In this document: piece after piece, positions 48,058 to 59,655 of the stretch | Position numbering within the stretch: position 1 is the stretch's first letter | Layout: every line of letters begins with the position of its first letter | From: Gaeumannomyces sp. JS-464 | Lineage: Eukaryota > Ascomycota > Sordariomycetes > Magnaporthales > Magnaporthaceae | NCBI GenBank assembly: GCA_002197995.1 | Contig: NGZR01000006.1 | Span: forward strand, 2,097,001 to 2,161,000 | Reading direction: 5' to 3' | Length of the DNA: 64,000 nucleotides | Translations under genes and position numbers: made by a program | Notes under the pieces: model-generated | What the model saw: only the letters and a program-made list of their open reading frames with translations | What the model was told of the DNA's origin: nothing | Database searches by the model: none

Positions 48058-48823
48058 AGAAGGGGGAAGAGTGGTTTCGGGATGGATGATGATCAAAATG
48101 GCATTTTTCTCATGATTTAAGCGGCGGCCTTTGTCCTACGCCATCGTTGCTTTCAACTGGACTTGCGGGTGCGATTTTCTCGGTGCTTGGGTCGGGGGAG
48201 CTTGGTTGGTGGGGGATGGGGGATCTTGTAAAAGCCATTATCGTCTGTTCTGCTGTTCTCGTCCCACCAGGTATGGTTTATAGACTCTTTTTGGTCACTT
48301 TCTGAAAGCGAGGGGAAGAGGCCAGTTTTAGACAAAAGAATGGGAACAAGAGCTATAAACGGATATTCCAGGTGCTCAACGCTTGCTACGGGGCTCTTTT
48401 GCAAACGCGCAGGGATGTATGTGCGAGTGCCAGAGGCTTCGACGACAACAATGAGATTACATCAAAGCTGGTAAAGGCGATGTCTCCCGATGAATCAATG
48501 TCTATATCAGCACATAGAGCGGAGACAAGACAACACGGTCAACAGTGGCTTTTCCTAAAGACCTCTCTGACCTTTTGAACAACCTGTCCAATCAGCGTTG
48601 GACAAAAGGCAAGAAGTAGAGAGACGGACCAATCTAAGCAAAGTGTAGTGAAGGTACAACAGGTCTTCCGCCGTCTAGGAGGTCGCTTAATAAAGATTTA
48701 TCAAGAAGAGCAGACGGCCAGGTCTAACCAAGAAAAGCAAAGCAGGGAACGCCACGCAGACAAGCAAAGCCCACCACCACCTAGTTTCCTCCTCCCATTC
48801 CAATCACACTCGTCACTCCATTC
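48058..48823. other. Intergenic region between convergent SSZ1 and NT-C2 gene
   Basis: Presumed 3' untranslated regions of the two genes. No motif was seen. Confidence 0.5.
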
Positions 48824-50938
48824 CTACGACACCTTCCCCGGAAGCCGCCACGCGACAAGGTCGTCCCGGACCTCGAACTCGTCCACCTCGCGCGCGCGCC
48901 TGAAGCCGTCGCGGCCGCGGTGGTGGCCCCCGTCGCGGTCGCTGCTGTCGCCGCCGTTGGTGGTCGCGAGGCTGGCCAGGCTGCCCGAGCGGGCGCGCGA
49001 CGGCTCCCTGCTGACGCCGTTCCTCCTGACCGCCCCACTACCATTGTCGTCGTGGTAGCCGCCGCCGTCGTGCTCGCCGCGGGACCTGCTGCGCGAGATG
49101 CCGCCGCCACCGCCGTTGCCGTTGCCGCCGCCCGCGCTGACGACCAGTGTCCGCGCGCTCTTATCGCTGGCGCCGCTGCGCTGCCGCCGGTGGTTCGACG
49201 GCCGCCCGCTACCGCTGCCGCCGCCGCCGTAGCCGTCGCCGCTGCCAGTGGCAGACCTGGTGCTGAAGAAGCTCCTCACGTCACGCGGCCGCAGCGTGGC
49301 GCCTCCGCCGCCGCCGCCGTTGTTGTCGTCGTCGGCCGACGAGGGGCTGCCGTTGCCGTTGCCGTTACCCCACGGCGAGGGAGGCGCGAGGGAGCTCGTG
49401 GCGGAGAAGCGGGCGGAGCGGGCGGAGCGCTGGCGCCGGTGGTTGGAGCCACCGCCGCTGCGGGCCGCGACGTCGTTGCTGTCGTCCGCAAAGCCCACGC
49501 CGCGGTGGCTCATGGCCGAGTTGCGGCCGCTTCCGTCCGAGAAGAAGAGCGGGCCAGCGTCCGGGTCTGTGAAGCCAGTGCCGCCGCTAAATATGTCCTC
49601 GATGCAGGCGTCGGCGGCGAGCTCGCCCTGGGACGGCGGGGAGGCGATGGACGCCGTGAGCGCCGTCCGGTACATGTCCAGCTCGACCGGGTCTCGGTGT
49701 TTCAAGACGGTTGGGACGTTCTTTGAGCAATCGTTATTTGCACACGTTAGCAGTGCTTTTTTGTTTTTCTCCAAAGCTAGAAACTTACCGCGCTTGGTGT
49801 CATCCTGATCGAGCTGCTCGCCGGTGACGCCCAGGCCCGCGATGCCGCCAAAAGCCGGAGCGGTCCGGAGAGCCGGGGCGACAAAGTTGCGGTCACCGTC
49901 GATCTGGATCATCAGGATGCCGATCTTGAGGGTGCTGTTGATCTTGCTCTCCTGCATCAGGTGGCGGCGGATGACGCCCTCCTGCACATCGGGATGCAGG
50001 ACCGTCCCGCCATCGTTCTGGAGGGCGCTCCCGCTGCTGCCGCTGGCGCTATCGCCGCCGCTGCTGCCGTCCTTCTTGCTCGACGGGCTGGAGCTGACGG
50101 CCGGAGGACGAGGAGGAGGCGAAGGAGGCGGCGTTGGCGCCGCCCGTCGAGCTCCGGCTGCGCGAGTGGCCGATGTTCAGCTTGCCGACCTGGTGGTGGA
50201 GCTGGTCGCCAACGGCGGCCGAGGCGGCAGAGGCGGCCCCGGCGACGCGGCGGCGGCGGAGCTAGCACTGCCACCGCCGGCCGTGATATAAGGGCGCTGC
50301 CTCAGGATCTCTCGCTCTCGACAACGTACTCGCTCAGGTTGAGTGTGACCTTGCCCAGAACGACCCTGTCCTCGCCGGGGCCGAACTCCTGCGCGACCTC
50401 GAACTCGATGGGGCACTCCTCGAGGTTGTTGTTGCGGTCGATGTGGATGCGCAGGGGGACGACGCGGCCGAAGTCGTACTCGACCTTGTGGTTGGCGATG
50501 GGGCGCTTCTCGGTGCGGCCGCGGTGCTCGCCGTGGATCGAGTGCGGGAGATGCCATTTTACCTGGGAGACGCCGCTCACCAGGGGCACGTTGTTGAGGT
50601 CATAGATCTATGTGGGGACGAGCATTCAGGGGCTGTGGTTAGTACACAAAGGCGTCCATATCTGTTACTGAACGAGCCCGATCCGGACGGCACAAGATCC
50701 GAAATCAGAAGGGCAGTGGAAATGTAGCGCAACAGGAGGGCCATTTCTGTAGACAGGGCCGTGTGTGTGACGTCGCGATCACGACAGCGCTGGCTCATTG
50801 TTTGGTGTGACGTACCCTCAGATGAAGGTCAAACTTGGGCTGCGATGGAGAGAAGGGTTAGCAGCTGAGACTGACGTAAGGAGCACATGCGATACACACC
50901 TTTTTAGCCTTGTTGACTGTCGGCAGAAAATGCTTCAT
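48824..50938 (-). CDS. NT-C2 (EEIG1/EHBP1-type) domain protein
   Basis: The first exons are small: 50938–50900 (MKHFLPTVNKAKK) and a 24-base micro-exon 50839–50816 (PKFDLHLR). Exon 3 starts at 50607 (IYDLNNVPLVSG). Together they form an NT-C2 domain: KWHLPHSIHGEHRGRTEKRP, IANHKVEYDF, VPLRIHIDRNNNLEECPIEF, VVLGKVTLNLSEYVV. Such domains bind membranes and adaptors in proteins linked to actin and endocytosis. After an Ala/Ser/Pro-rich insertion with two frame slips (about 50315 and about 50110), the domain resumes with QEGVIRRHLMQESKINSTLK and DMYRTALTASIASPPSQGEL, ADACIEDIFSGGTGF. The C-terminal third is Gly/Ser/Arg-rich and ends at 48824. A GTAAGT...CTAAC...AAAG element at 49789–49722 looks like an intron, but its removal would alter the frame by one base. 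Function in fungi is not known to me. Confidence 0.75.
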
Positions 50939-52434
50939 ATTAGTCAAGAGAATAAACGGCTTCTGCTGAACTCGAGCGTTGGCGCGCAAGACAGGGCTCC
51001 GTCCAGGGAGGTGGCCTTATCTGGCGATGGAGCGAATGCGACAAATGGGAAGCTGCCGGTGCTGGCTGGCCCAGAGTCATGCAGCAGCGTCCCTGCGCAT
51101 CACCCCTCCTCCCCAGGCTCTCCTTCCTCGACGGCAAACAAAGAAATTCCGCTAGATGTAGCCGAGCGCCCAGACGCTGGTCTTTTTCTCTTTCTTGCCC
51201 TCTCAGAATTTCCCGGTTGGATTGAGGCGTTGGCGAGGACGGAGGGCGGGAAGAGCGTATGCGGCACAAAAGTCCATGTGTGAAAAGTGGCTTTGTCCAA
51301 GGAATCCGATGGCTCCCTCGAGCCTGAAACAACCACCCAGTGACGCAAAAGGCTTGTGACGTGCAACGTCGAATCCGATCCGGCCTCGATCTGGCTCAAT
51401 CCAGCACTTTCCTCAATCCAATCCGGGGAGGGCAGAAGGCAGCCAACCAGACACGACAACGATGCCAAAATGGGGAGACCAAAGAAGTGAAAATGAAAAC
51501 CAGGTCCACGAGAGTGAGCGCGCTTACTGAGAGATGTCATGGCTGGCAGCCCAGTTGAAAACGGATGCTTGTTTCGAGAGGCAGGGGCTTGCTTGGAATT
51601 CCCGCGACCCGGGACCTCGAGCCGGTGGGTGTGTCCAGGCTGGTGGGTGCGCCTGCGATGCGGCAGACGAGATCAGACCGTCGCCCAATGCAGACTCGGG
51701 ACCGTGACCGTCACCCAATGCAGACTCGGGACCGTGACCGTCACCCACGCTGTTGGGCGCAGGCTTTTCGGCTCAATGCAAGAGGCGTGATGCGTCGCTC
51801 TGCTTGCTGATGGAGGGGCGGGTTTCCACACACAAATAAGCCCAAGGGAGACTACTGAGGTGCGCTGGATAGAAAAGGGGCGACGACAAACAACATCACG
51901 AGCATGCATGGGCGAGCACTCAGAAATAGAGAGGGAAAAATCACATCATGCAATCTGAGATAAGAACCGATAATTATCGATTTGATCGAGCTTGGATGCT
52001 AATCGGCCACCGGGTCGCATAAATTACAGTTAGCCCAATGCACAGAGCAGTATGCAGTGTGCAGATTCGTGCTCGAGGGGGATACTTTGCCCTATTTCAG
52101 CCACTGGCCCTGTCACCTCCGGGCCCTAAATTACCAGCCAGAAAGCCGCTAAAACCGCGGAGCACGTCCGACTACCTTCCTCTAGGCATATCCAGCACAG
52201 GCAATCACATGTAATGAAAGGGAGCGCTCCTTCCAAATCCAGTTGCACGCAGCTGAAAGCACGCTCCGTGGGCCCGCTTTGTCGTCTCCACATAGCTTCC
52301 GTTCGGGTGGCTTGTGGGCCTCAACTCAACTCACCTCAATTGATCCATTCTTTGACATCAGCTGCAATGAATTTTGCACGTGTTGGTTCCTGAGGGCGAA
52401 GCACATGCGCTCGCCTGCAACCACGTCCACACCA
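50939..52434. other. Intergenic region between the divergent NT-C2 gene and POP1
   Basis: About 1.5 kb with promoters of both genes. A 30-base tandem duplication lies at 51684–51743. From about 51940 to 52200 the DNA is more AT-rich. No gene was seen. Confidence 0.5.
51684..51743. repeat. 30-base tandem duplication
   Basis: Two perfect adjacent copies of a 30-base unit beginning CCCAATGCAGACTCGGGACC; a fragment of a third (CCCA) follows. Confidence 0.95.
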
Positions 52435-55400
52435 ATGGGACCCAAACAGGTGACCCGGCCAGACGGCACTTCCCAGGCTGCAGGCAAGAAGCGCCAGGCC
52501 GGCGCTGCCGACAACCATGACCAGCAGCCGGGCAGCAGCAACGGCGCCGCCGGCCGGCCAAACAAGAAGGCCAAGGCCCGCGCCGACCGCAGCATCCCCG
52601 TCCAGGCCTCGGCCGCCGACGCCCTGACGGCCGACGGCGAGGTGAACCTGCCCCAGTTCCTCGAGGCCCTGCACGACAGCATCGGCGGGCTCGAGGCCGC
52701 CATGCGCCGCAGCAGGGCCTCGGGCACCAGCCGCGCCTTCCAGCAGGTGCCCCGTGACCTGCGCCGCCGCACCGCGAGCCACAACCCCAAGCGCGTGCCA
52801 GCCCGCCTGCGCGCCCGCGCCAGGGCCGAGATGGCCGCCGACAACACCCCGCTCAAGCCCAGGAAGAAGCACCAGGGCGTCGCGAGGGCTCTCGACAAGT
52901 CCAGGAAGGCCAGGCGGAATGCCCTCGCAGTCCTGGCTGAGACGGCTCGTTTACGGGCGTCGCTCCTAAGTGCGGAAGAGGCCAAGGCCACTGGAGATGG
53001 TGGCTCAGCTGCCGTGGGCGCTTCTTCTGCCAACGCTGGCGAGGTCAGGTCTTTGAAGGCACAAGTTGAGACCTTGGGCAGTGCCCTGGCCAAGACGCGC
53101 GAGCTCGCCAAGGCGTTGGATCGCCAAGAGCCCCATCCTGGCGACGAAACCTCAAGCAAGACTGAGCAGATCAGCTTTATCGTCTCCAAGGCTAAAAAGT
53201 TCGCCCAGGTTTCCGCAAAGTCAAAAGGGCTCAACGAGCTCCTGAGCGAGATATCCAAACATGCAGAGGCGCTACTAGCAGAAAAGCTCGGCCAGGCCCT
53301 TGCCAAGACAAAAAAGCTGAACAAGGTCATCAAGGAGGCAAGCAAGCTAGAGGAGCATATCGAGCCGCTAGACAGAGACGGTAAAGAAGCGGACGGATCG
53401 GGACGAGGCTCTTGCCGATTCCATGCAGGTAGACGACGAGGATGTCGTCATGGGCGACACGGATGTTGATATGCCAGGCTCATCCCCGCCCCGTGAGGGA
53501 AGTAAACGAGAGAAGAAGGGGCAGCTGCCGACACACCTCTGGCATGCAAAACGAGCCAAGATGTCGACTCGGGAAAATCCCTTCTTCAGCAAGCCAACCC
53601 CGTTGAACATGAACACAAAGACTGTGCGCAAGATGCACCGGGCCTACAATACGTCCGCCTTTATGCGCGATGCAAGCCACCGTGGTTTTATCCAGCTGTC
53701 TGGCTCCGCCGATGACTTGAAGGTAGTTCTCAAGTCCATAGGAGTCCGCCCCAAAGGTGCCACGGCCGACTGGGTCCGCGGCTGTCGTGTCTGGGTCGGC
53801 GTTATCAGCGGTGCGGACCCTACGGGTCATCTAGAAGACGTCACGCCGGCGCGTGCTATATGGAACCCGCCGTCGACTCATTCAGCTTCTCCCGAGGCAC
53901 CGCCGGAGCAGCGCCAGGTTCTTATTGAGGTTGAACCTGAAACTGAGGAGCGGGTGCTAGGGCTCCTCCAATCCGCGGCAAAACCCCTCAACGAGAAGTT
54001 AGGCCCTGTGACTATGAGGAGTCTCTCCACTGAGCTTGGTTGCATAGACCTTCACGGTCCGGGGGCCACGGGGAAGCTACTTGGTGTCGTGCGGCCGCAC
54101 CATCTGCCTGATGCCGAGGCTTGCGAGTCGACACATTGGCGCCTCCTCGGGGCCCTGAAACGGACACAGATGGATATGTTGGGCTACAACATCTGCCTCG
54201 GGCTATCTGTTGCGCCACCGGACAGGCCACCAGCGGACAGAATAGCTGCGCGGGTTGAGGGTGCGGATGACGAGGTCGAAGAGCTCCTAGCTGCCCAGGA
54301 GGCTTGGGCGACCGAGGCAAATCCGCGGCCATTCGCTCTATTCGATCCCGCTAGGCGAGCCAAGGCTTTGTATGGCATACGCCGGAAACAGAACCAGAGC
54401 GCTGACAAAGTTGGGAAGGACGACGCCGACCCAATACCCATTCTACTTGTCTGCTCACATCCGCAGGCCCATGGACTGGGGGCGGAGTGGACTCTGATCT
54501 GTCAGCGAGAGGCCGTCAAGACATTCTGGCTACGGTTGGCTAGTCAGAAGACGGGGCCCGGTGCTGCGAGGCCGATAGAGATAGCCTGCTTCGAGGAGAC
54601 GCATCGGATCCACACGGAGCGTAGCGTCCCCTTCTTCCCAGTGGACTTCCCGGCCACGCGGGCAGGGCTGACCTGGGAGCTAAAGGAGCGCGAGCGCCTG
54701 CGCAACGAGTGGGAGCGCCGACCAAAGGGCAAACGGACCAGCTGGAAATCACTTGACCTGCGGCCACAAGGCTGCGGGGATAATTTGGGACACAAGGGTG
54801 AACATGGAGATCCGTTCGCATGTGACTGGGAGCATATGTTTGCGCTGTGGTCCAACCACATGGAGGGCGAGCATGCCGAAAATAAGGAGACCAAAATGGG
54901 CAAAAAGAAACAGCAAAACGATCAGTCACATTCGGTCCCACTGGCATTGGATGTGGAAACTCACCCTCTGATGGGCTTCATCACCAACGTCAGGCCCTCC
55001 AGCGTCCGAGACTACATTCTTGCAGCGGCCCGCCACCTTGGGGAGCACGCACCACAACCAGCGTCCGTGCCCGAGTTTGGTCTGGTGACGGTGCAGATCA
55101 CCATGTTCGGGGGCGGGGTGCCGAACCCACGCGCCCGCGTGTACACGCTGCCGGACAAGAATCACACAGAGAATCGGGCGCTCCGGGAGGCGTGGCTCAG
55201 CGAGTTCGAGTCGGCGAGAAGTGGAGGCAACGCCGGGAAGCAACAGAGCCTGAACAATAACAACAGGAGATTCCCTCAGCTTCTCAGCCTCAAGAATCGT
55301 AAACAGATCCTGGCGGCTAGCCTGTTCGGGGGCACCGACGCGATGGAGGCGGCCGGCGGGGAGCCGGAGCGGAAGCCAGGGGTAGCTACTCCACTCGCTA

Positions 55401-55636
55401 CGCTCGAGGCCGACCTGGTCGGTTTCGTGACGAGCGGCGGCTACAACCTGGCCACGGGCAAGGGGCAGGCTGTCGCGCACCTGAGCGCCACCAGGATCGT
55501 TGCGCTGGGGGCGGCCGCCGCTGTCGGGAATGAGGAAGAGGGGAGCTGGCACCGGTGCATCGTGCGCAACGTCGGCGAGACGCTGTGTCGGCCCGCGGTC
55601 TGGAAGCTTGTGGAGGAACACAGACCCATCAGCTAG
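52435..55636 (+). CDS. POP1: RNase P/MRP protein subunit Pop1
   Basis: Pop1 is the largest protein of nuclear RNase P and RNase MRP, which mature tRNA 5' ends and pre-rRNA. The N-terminal block is clear: VNLPQFLEALHDSIGGLEAA, MRRSRASGTSRAFQQVPRDL, RRRTASHNPKRVPARLRARA. Between this and the next block (LPTHLWHAKRAKM) lies an unusually long Ala/Lys/Leu-rich coiled-coil stretch of about 170 residues. Later come HWRLLGALKRTQMDMLG-like text, the POPLD domain (VPFFPVDFPATRAGLTWELK, NEWERRPKGK, CDWEHMFALW) and a C-terminal domain (ADLVGFVTSGGYNLATGKGQ, LVEEHRPIS). Near 53385 the frame shifts by one base; the second frame reads DEALADSMQVDDEDVVMGD and is open to 55636. The start at 52435 (MGPKQVTRPDG) fits the family; an in-frame ATG at 52405 is an alternative. 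Confidence 0.9.
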
Positions 55637-56331
55637 AGACGGCCCGATCTAGGTGCTGGGCTGCGCTGGATTATGCCAGTCTTGAGATGTTTATGAAGTC
55701 TTTTGCTTGCATGCACTAGAGGGAAGGCTACGTGCGACCTTACAGAATCATCAGGCACGGGCAGCGGCTCGGGCATTTGCAACCGGGCCATGGAACCTTC
55801 CAATGAAGCATCGAGAAATGATTTTCCACCTGGACCGGTTTCTTTTGCTGAATCCTTTAGAGTTTTCCATCTTTCCCAATTTTCCCATGAAACGCGCCGC
55901 TAATTTCGATCGGGGTCCCCGGAGCGTTACACCCATATGCGGGCGCGGCTTGTGTCATCCGAGAATCCTTTTTTTTGTTTGTTGTTGTTCCGACGCTTGG
56001 AGCGGGAACGGACCAAGATTGCTGGAATCTCGGGTTGTCCAACCTCCATCCTTTAGCCTTTAGGTTTCCTCCAACCAGGACCAGCCCTCTTCTATCCCTA
56101 GGTACCCAGCTGCTCTCAGCCTCCCCTTTTTGCCTGTGATACGCACAGGCACCCGCCGTGACGGAAAGGGCGCCGCCATTTTCTTGCTTTCCTCCCTACC
56201 GACGGGCAAGGGGGTCCTCGCTAAGAGGGGATCTAGCGCTGTGATTACCAATGGTCAGAGACCGAACGCGGCCGCATCCTTGGCAGAGAATAGAAAAGAT
56301 CATCCCGGGTAGTGCTTCCCCAGTGGTCGTG

Positions 56332-56335
<4 letters not shown>

Positions 56336-56365
<30 letters not shown>
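56336..56365. repeat. Poly-T tract (30 T)
   Basis: Uninterrupted run of 30 T's in intergenic DNA. Confidence 0.95.
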
Positions 56366-56366
<1 letters not shown>

Positions 56367-57475
56367 GGACCATCTCGTTTTTCGGCAAATCTCGTTCGGG
56401 GAAAAAGGCACAGCACGTGTGCAAAAACAACCGCCCGGCCCGAGAGTAAAATGCAGGTGTCGGTTCACTCTTGCTCGGGTTTGCCTTGACTGGGAACCAT
56501 AGGGTTTTGTGGCTGGCGCAAGGGAGGAGGGAAAAGGTCCGAAGGAGCAAATAGGGCACAGTACAGCATGCGCTTGCGCCCATTTGGGGAAGAGATGCAT
56601 GCGCGCGTGTATGCGTGTAAAGTGTGAAGTGCATGCCAAGGACGGAGGGGCGGTGTCTTGACCAGATAGGTACCTATAACCTACCTTGGGACTTTTCAAC
56701 AGTGTCAGGCATTGGGGATAATCTCTCGGAGAATAATGATGCTTCCTGGGAGTGCCCGTCCCGGTGTATAATCCACGATCCGGATCTTGTCGCACATCGC
56801 AATACGCAAAGCGTTTTTTTGCCTCCCCTTTGTGGCTTTCCTTCCCTTCGTCTCTTCCAGGGCAAACCCGCCACCCGTCGTTAGTGGCTTGTTGACCAGT
56901 GCCACCTCCAACCTCCAACGACGGCGACTACCCCCAGTCCGTGAGGCTAAAATGGTGCGTCGCTCAGCCAGAGCCCGGCCACCCCAGCTGAAGCGGCGGT
57001 CAAGTTGGTCACGGGGTAGCCCTGTTTGTTTGTTTGTTTGTTTGTCTGTTCTTGTGGTGTTATTCTCATCTTCCTATTTTCGTTTGCTGCGCCACCCGAA
57101 ATCGAAAAACAATTCTCCCGCCTCTTCTTTACGTAGGTGTTGGCACAAATCTTGGCCCGACTAACTGCCAAACGATCATCAGGTTGTGAGATTGCGCCGG
57201 CCGACCCTGGTTTTGATCTATTGCCCGACCCCTCCCTCCCAGGGCCTGTGTCTTTCGGTGTCTCACTTTCATGTTCCTCCTGGTTTTTTGTTTTTTTTTC
57301 TCTTTCTATTCTCTTTTTTCTCCAGTGAGCACGACGCCTCTTTTTGGCGATCAGACCCTTCCCGGAAGTGCGTGCAGTCGCGCAGGTCAGCTCCAGGCTT
57401 ACCCCGCAGGGGCGCCCGGCGATCAAGGAAAAAAGGAACAAAAAAGCAAAGAAAAGAACAGTCTGAGCGGGAACG

Positions 57476-57495
57476 AAAAAAAAAAAAAAAAAAAA
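57476..57495. repeat. Poly-A tract (20 A)
   Basis: Uninterrupted run of A's in intergenic DNA, within a purine-rich stretch of about 70 bases. Confidence 0.9.
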
Positions 57496-58491
57496 GGAAG
57501 AAGAAGGGGGATGCACACACACTGTGTCACGATCTGAATGATCGACCCTCTGCGGGGGGACTGGGCATCCCCATCTGTCACCCCAACGCTCGCATTTACG
57601 AACCCTTGTCTGACCCCCATCCATTGTGGGTGTTGCACTGTCAATGGGTGTGAAGTGAGGGTCAGGCGGTGTGTGTTGTGCGTTTGGGGTGCTGTCACGA
57701 CTGACGGGCATTATCCAGTTGGCAGCTTCTGATTCGATATCAAGTGCCCATCCCCAGCGAGCAGGTCAGTTTTTGGCAAACAAGTCCGGCGGAGAAGGGC
57801 TTTTTTACCCTGCTTCTCGCCCGACGAATACATGCACCGTCCGCCAGCAACCAACCTAGGCGCGCGCAAGGGAAGAGAGACGGCTGGATGGATGGACAGC
57901 CAGCCCTTTGGGTTGGGACGAAATGAGGGCGGCCCTGCATGACGAGACGGCCCGGCTGGGCCTTACCAGCTAGCGGCGGTGCAAGCATTGACCCTGCCCG
58001 GGAAACCCATCAGTGATGGACAAAAAAAGACGCGCAGGACGTTACGCACGGCGTCACAAACGAGCGCACAGCATCCATTACATTCCGCACGTCTCCCTGG
58101 GCGCGCACAATCTGACAACATCGAGACAGACAGCACAGCATGCCGGCACAGGCGAGGCGTTGCTCGTTATCGTACGACAGGCCATGCCCACGCTCAATAG
58201 AACAACATGGCCCAAGTTTGGTAATGTGACCGCACAGCCGCCCCTCCAACGCAGGTGGGGCCCTGGCCTGGCTCTCGCCGGGACTTGAAGTGCTGGCATT
58301 CAGAATCTGGTAGGCCGTAACGGTCTAGGGCCTTCCTTGAACTTGCTGCATACCTGGCGCCCGAAATCTTTTCCCAACCGGGGCCGTTCTATGTAAATGC
58401 TACCTAGCCACCTAGCCCAGCCTGTGCTGGGGCTGAAGGCGCTTGGGTCCCAGGTGCTTTAGTCCCTCGAACAGGTATATTGGGTGCATAG

Positions 58492-58492
<1 letters not shown>

Positions 58493-58526
<34 letters not shown>
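58493..58526. repeat. (CA)17 microsatellite
   Basis: Seventeen perfect CA units, a likely length-variable marker. Confidence 0.95.
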
Positions 58527-58528
<2 letters not shown>

Positions 58529-59473
58529 GCACTGTCAATCGGGATGCGGTGGCAGTGGCACCACCTGCTGCTGGCAAATGATGGATGCGTGACAAGCGTG
58601 GGACACATGGCAAATCAGTTAATCCTGCTGTGGGATTACAGGTGCGCCGGCCCATGAAGTCCGTCCTCGCAAGACCTGAATTCCGCTGGACATGGATGCC
58701 ATGTTGTTTGCGTGCATATGCGCAGGAAATATTGGGGACCGTGGTACTCCGTCAAGGGGTACTTGGATAATGAGATAAGCTGTGCAGCATCGTCAAAATA
58801 GCAGCAGCCCGGCGGCGAGCAGCGCGGGTCCATTCGAGGTCCAACGATCCAACGATCCATCCAACCTCTTGGGCAGCGTTGCCCCTTGCTCTTTCCACTC
58901 GTAGCGCGAGGCCGGCGCATGCCTTCCCTGCCCACCACTCCAGTCCCAGCCCGCCCGCCAATTACCGGAGCCCTCCCGCGCCAGAGACTACTGCCAGGAC
59001 AGTGCCTGGATCTGCTGCTGGCACTGAGAAGGAGGGAGGTCTCCCTTGTCTGCCTGCCTGCACTGCACTTATCCGCCTCGTGGGTATCGAACCAGGTTAG
59101 GGCCCCTGACGACGTCCGCCCGACTTCGGGTCGACGCCACATCCAGTCCCGTCCCCGAGCCTGGCGTGCTGTCACCGCTTGCTCCATCCTCCATCTTCAT
59201 ATTCTCAACCCGCGCATTCGTCCGGTTTTCTCGTCAGCCAGCCGCCTCGACTCGCAACTTTCCAACAATTCTCGCAGCTACCGTTTGCTGCTGCTGCCCT
59301 TTCACTCTTCCCCGCTTTCCAACCGTTGTTCTGGGGCCACGGTCGCGTCATCGCCCACCGTTGCGATTAAATCCCCTCCCGAAACATTTTCCTGCCGCCG
59401 CCCACACGACCCTCGCCCCAATTCGCAACCCGACCGTCCGGGCAGCCGCGCGCTTTTCTGGTCGCCGCTTATC

Positions 59474-59518
59474 ATGAATCGGCCACGAGAAACAACTCCG
59501 GCGACGCGCGATCATTGA
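59474..59518 (+). promoter_or_regulatory. Upstream ORF in the leader of the RBR gene
   Basis: A 14-codon ATG-started ORF ends 137 bases before the main start codon. It could lower translation of the RBR protein if it lies in the transcript, which the C/T-rich DNA upstream suggests. Confidence 0.4.
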
Positions 59519-59655
59519 GTTCTACTCTTCGAGGCCCATCCTCCGGCCGGGGGCCTGGTTCCGCCCCCGCCTCCGACGACATCATTTCTCTTTGCCCCCA
59601 CCACCACCGCCGCTACTGTCCTCTCGCCTGCGCACTCTCCGGCGCCGCCTCCGTC

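Larger units (their letters stand above)
55637..59473. other. Long intergenic region with simple repeats
   Basis: No recognised gene. It holds a run of 30 T's (56336), a run of 20 A's (57476) and a (CA)17 microsatellite (58493). From about 59.1 kb the DNA is C/T-rich and is the likely leader of the RBR gene. Confidence 0.45.

Noticed and set aside
58493..58526. CRISPR-like or array structure
   Set aside because: It is a plain dinucleotide microsatellite. No direct-repeat/spacer array occurs in the window.
59085..59100. T-arm-like sequence (minus strand CCTGGTTCGATACCC)
   Set aside because: The flanks do not form a T stem, and no D arm or acceptor stem was found at a suitable distance.
59515..59655. 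Longer N-terminus for the RBR protein
   Set aside because: The upstream in-frame stretch has no ATG; it would need a TTG start, which is unlikely in a nuclear fungal gene.
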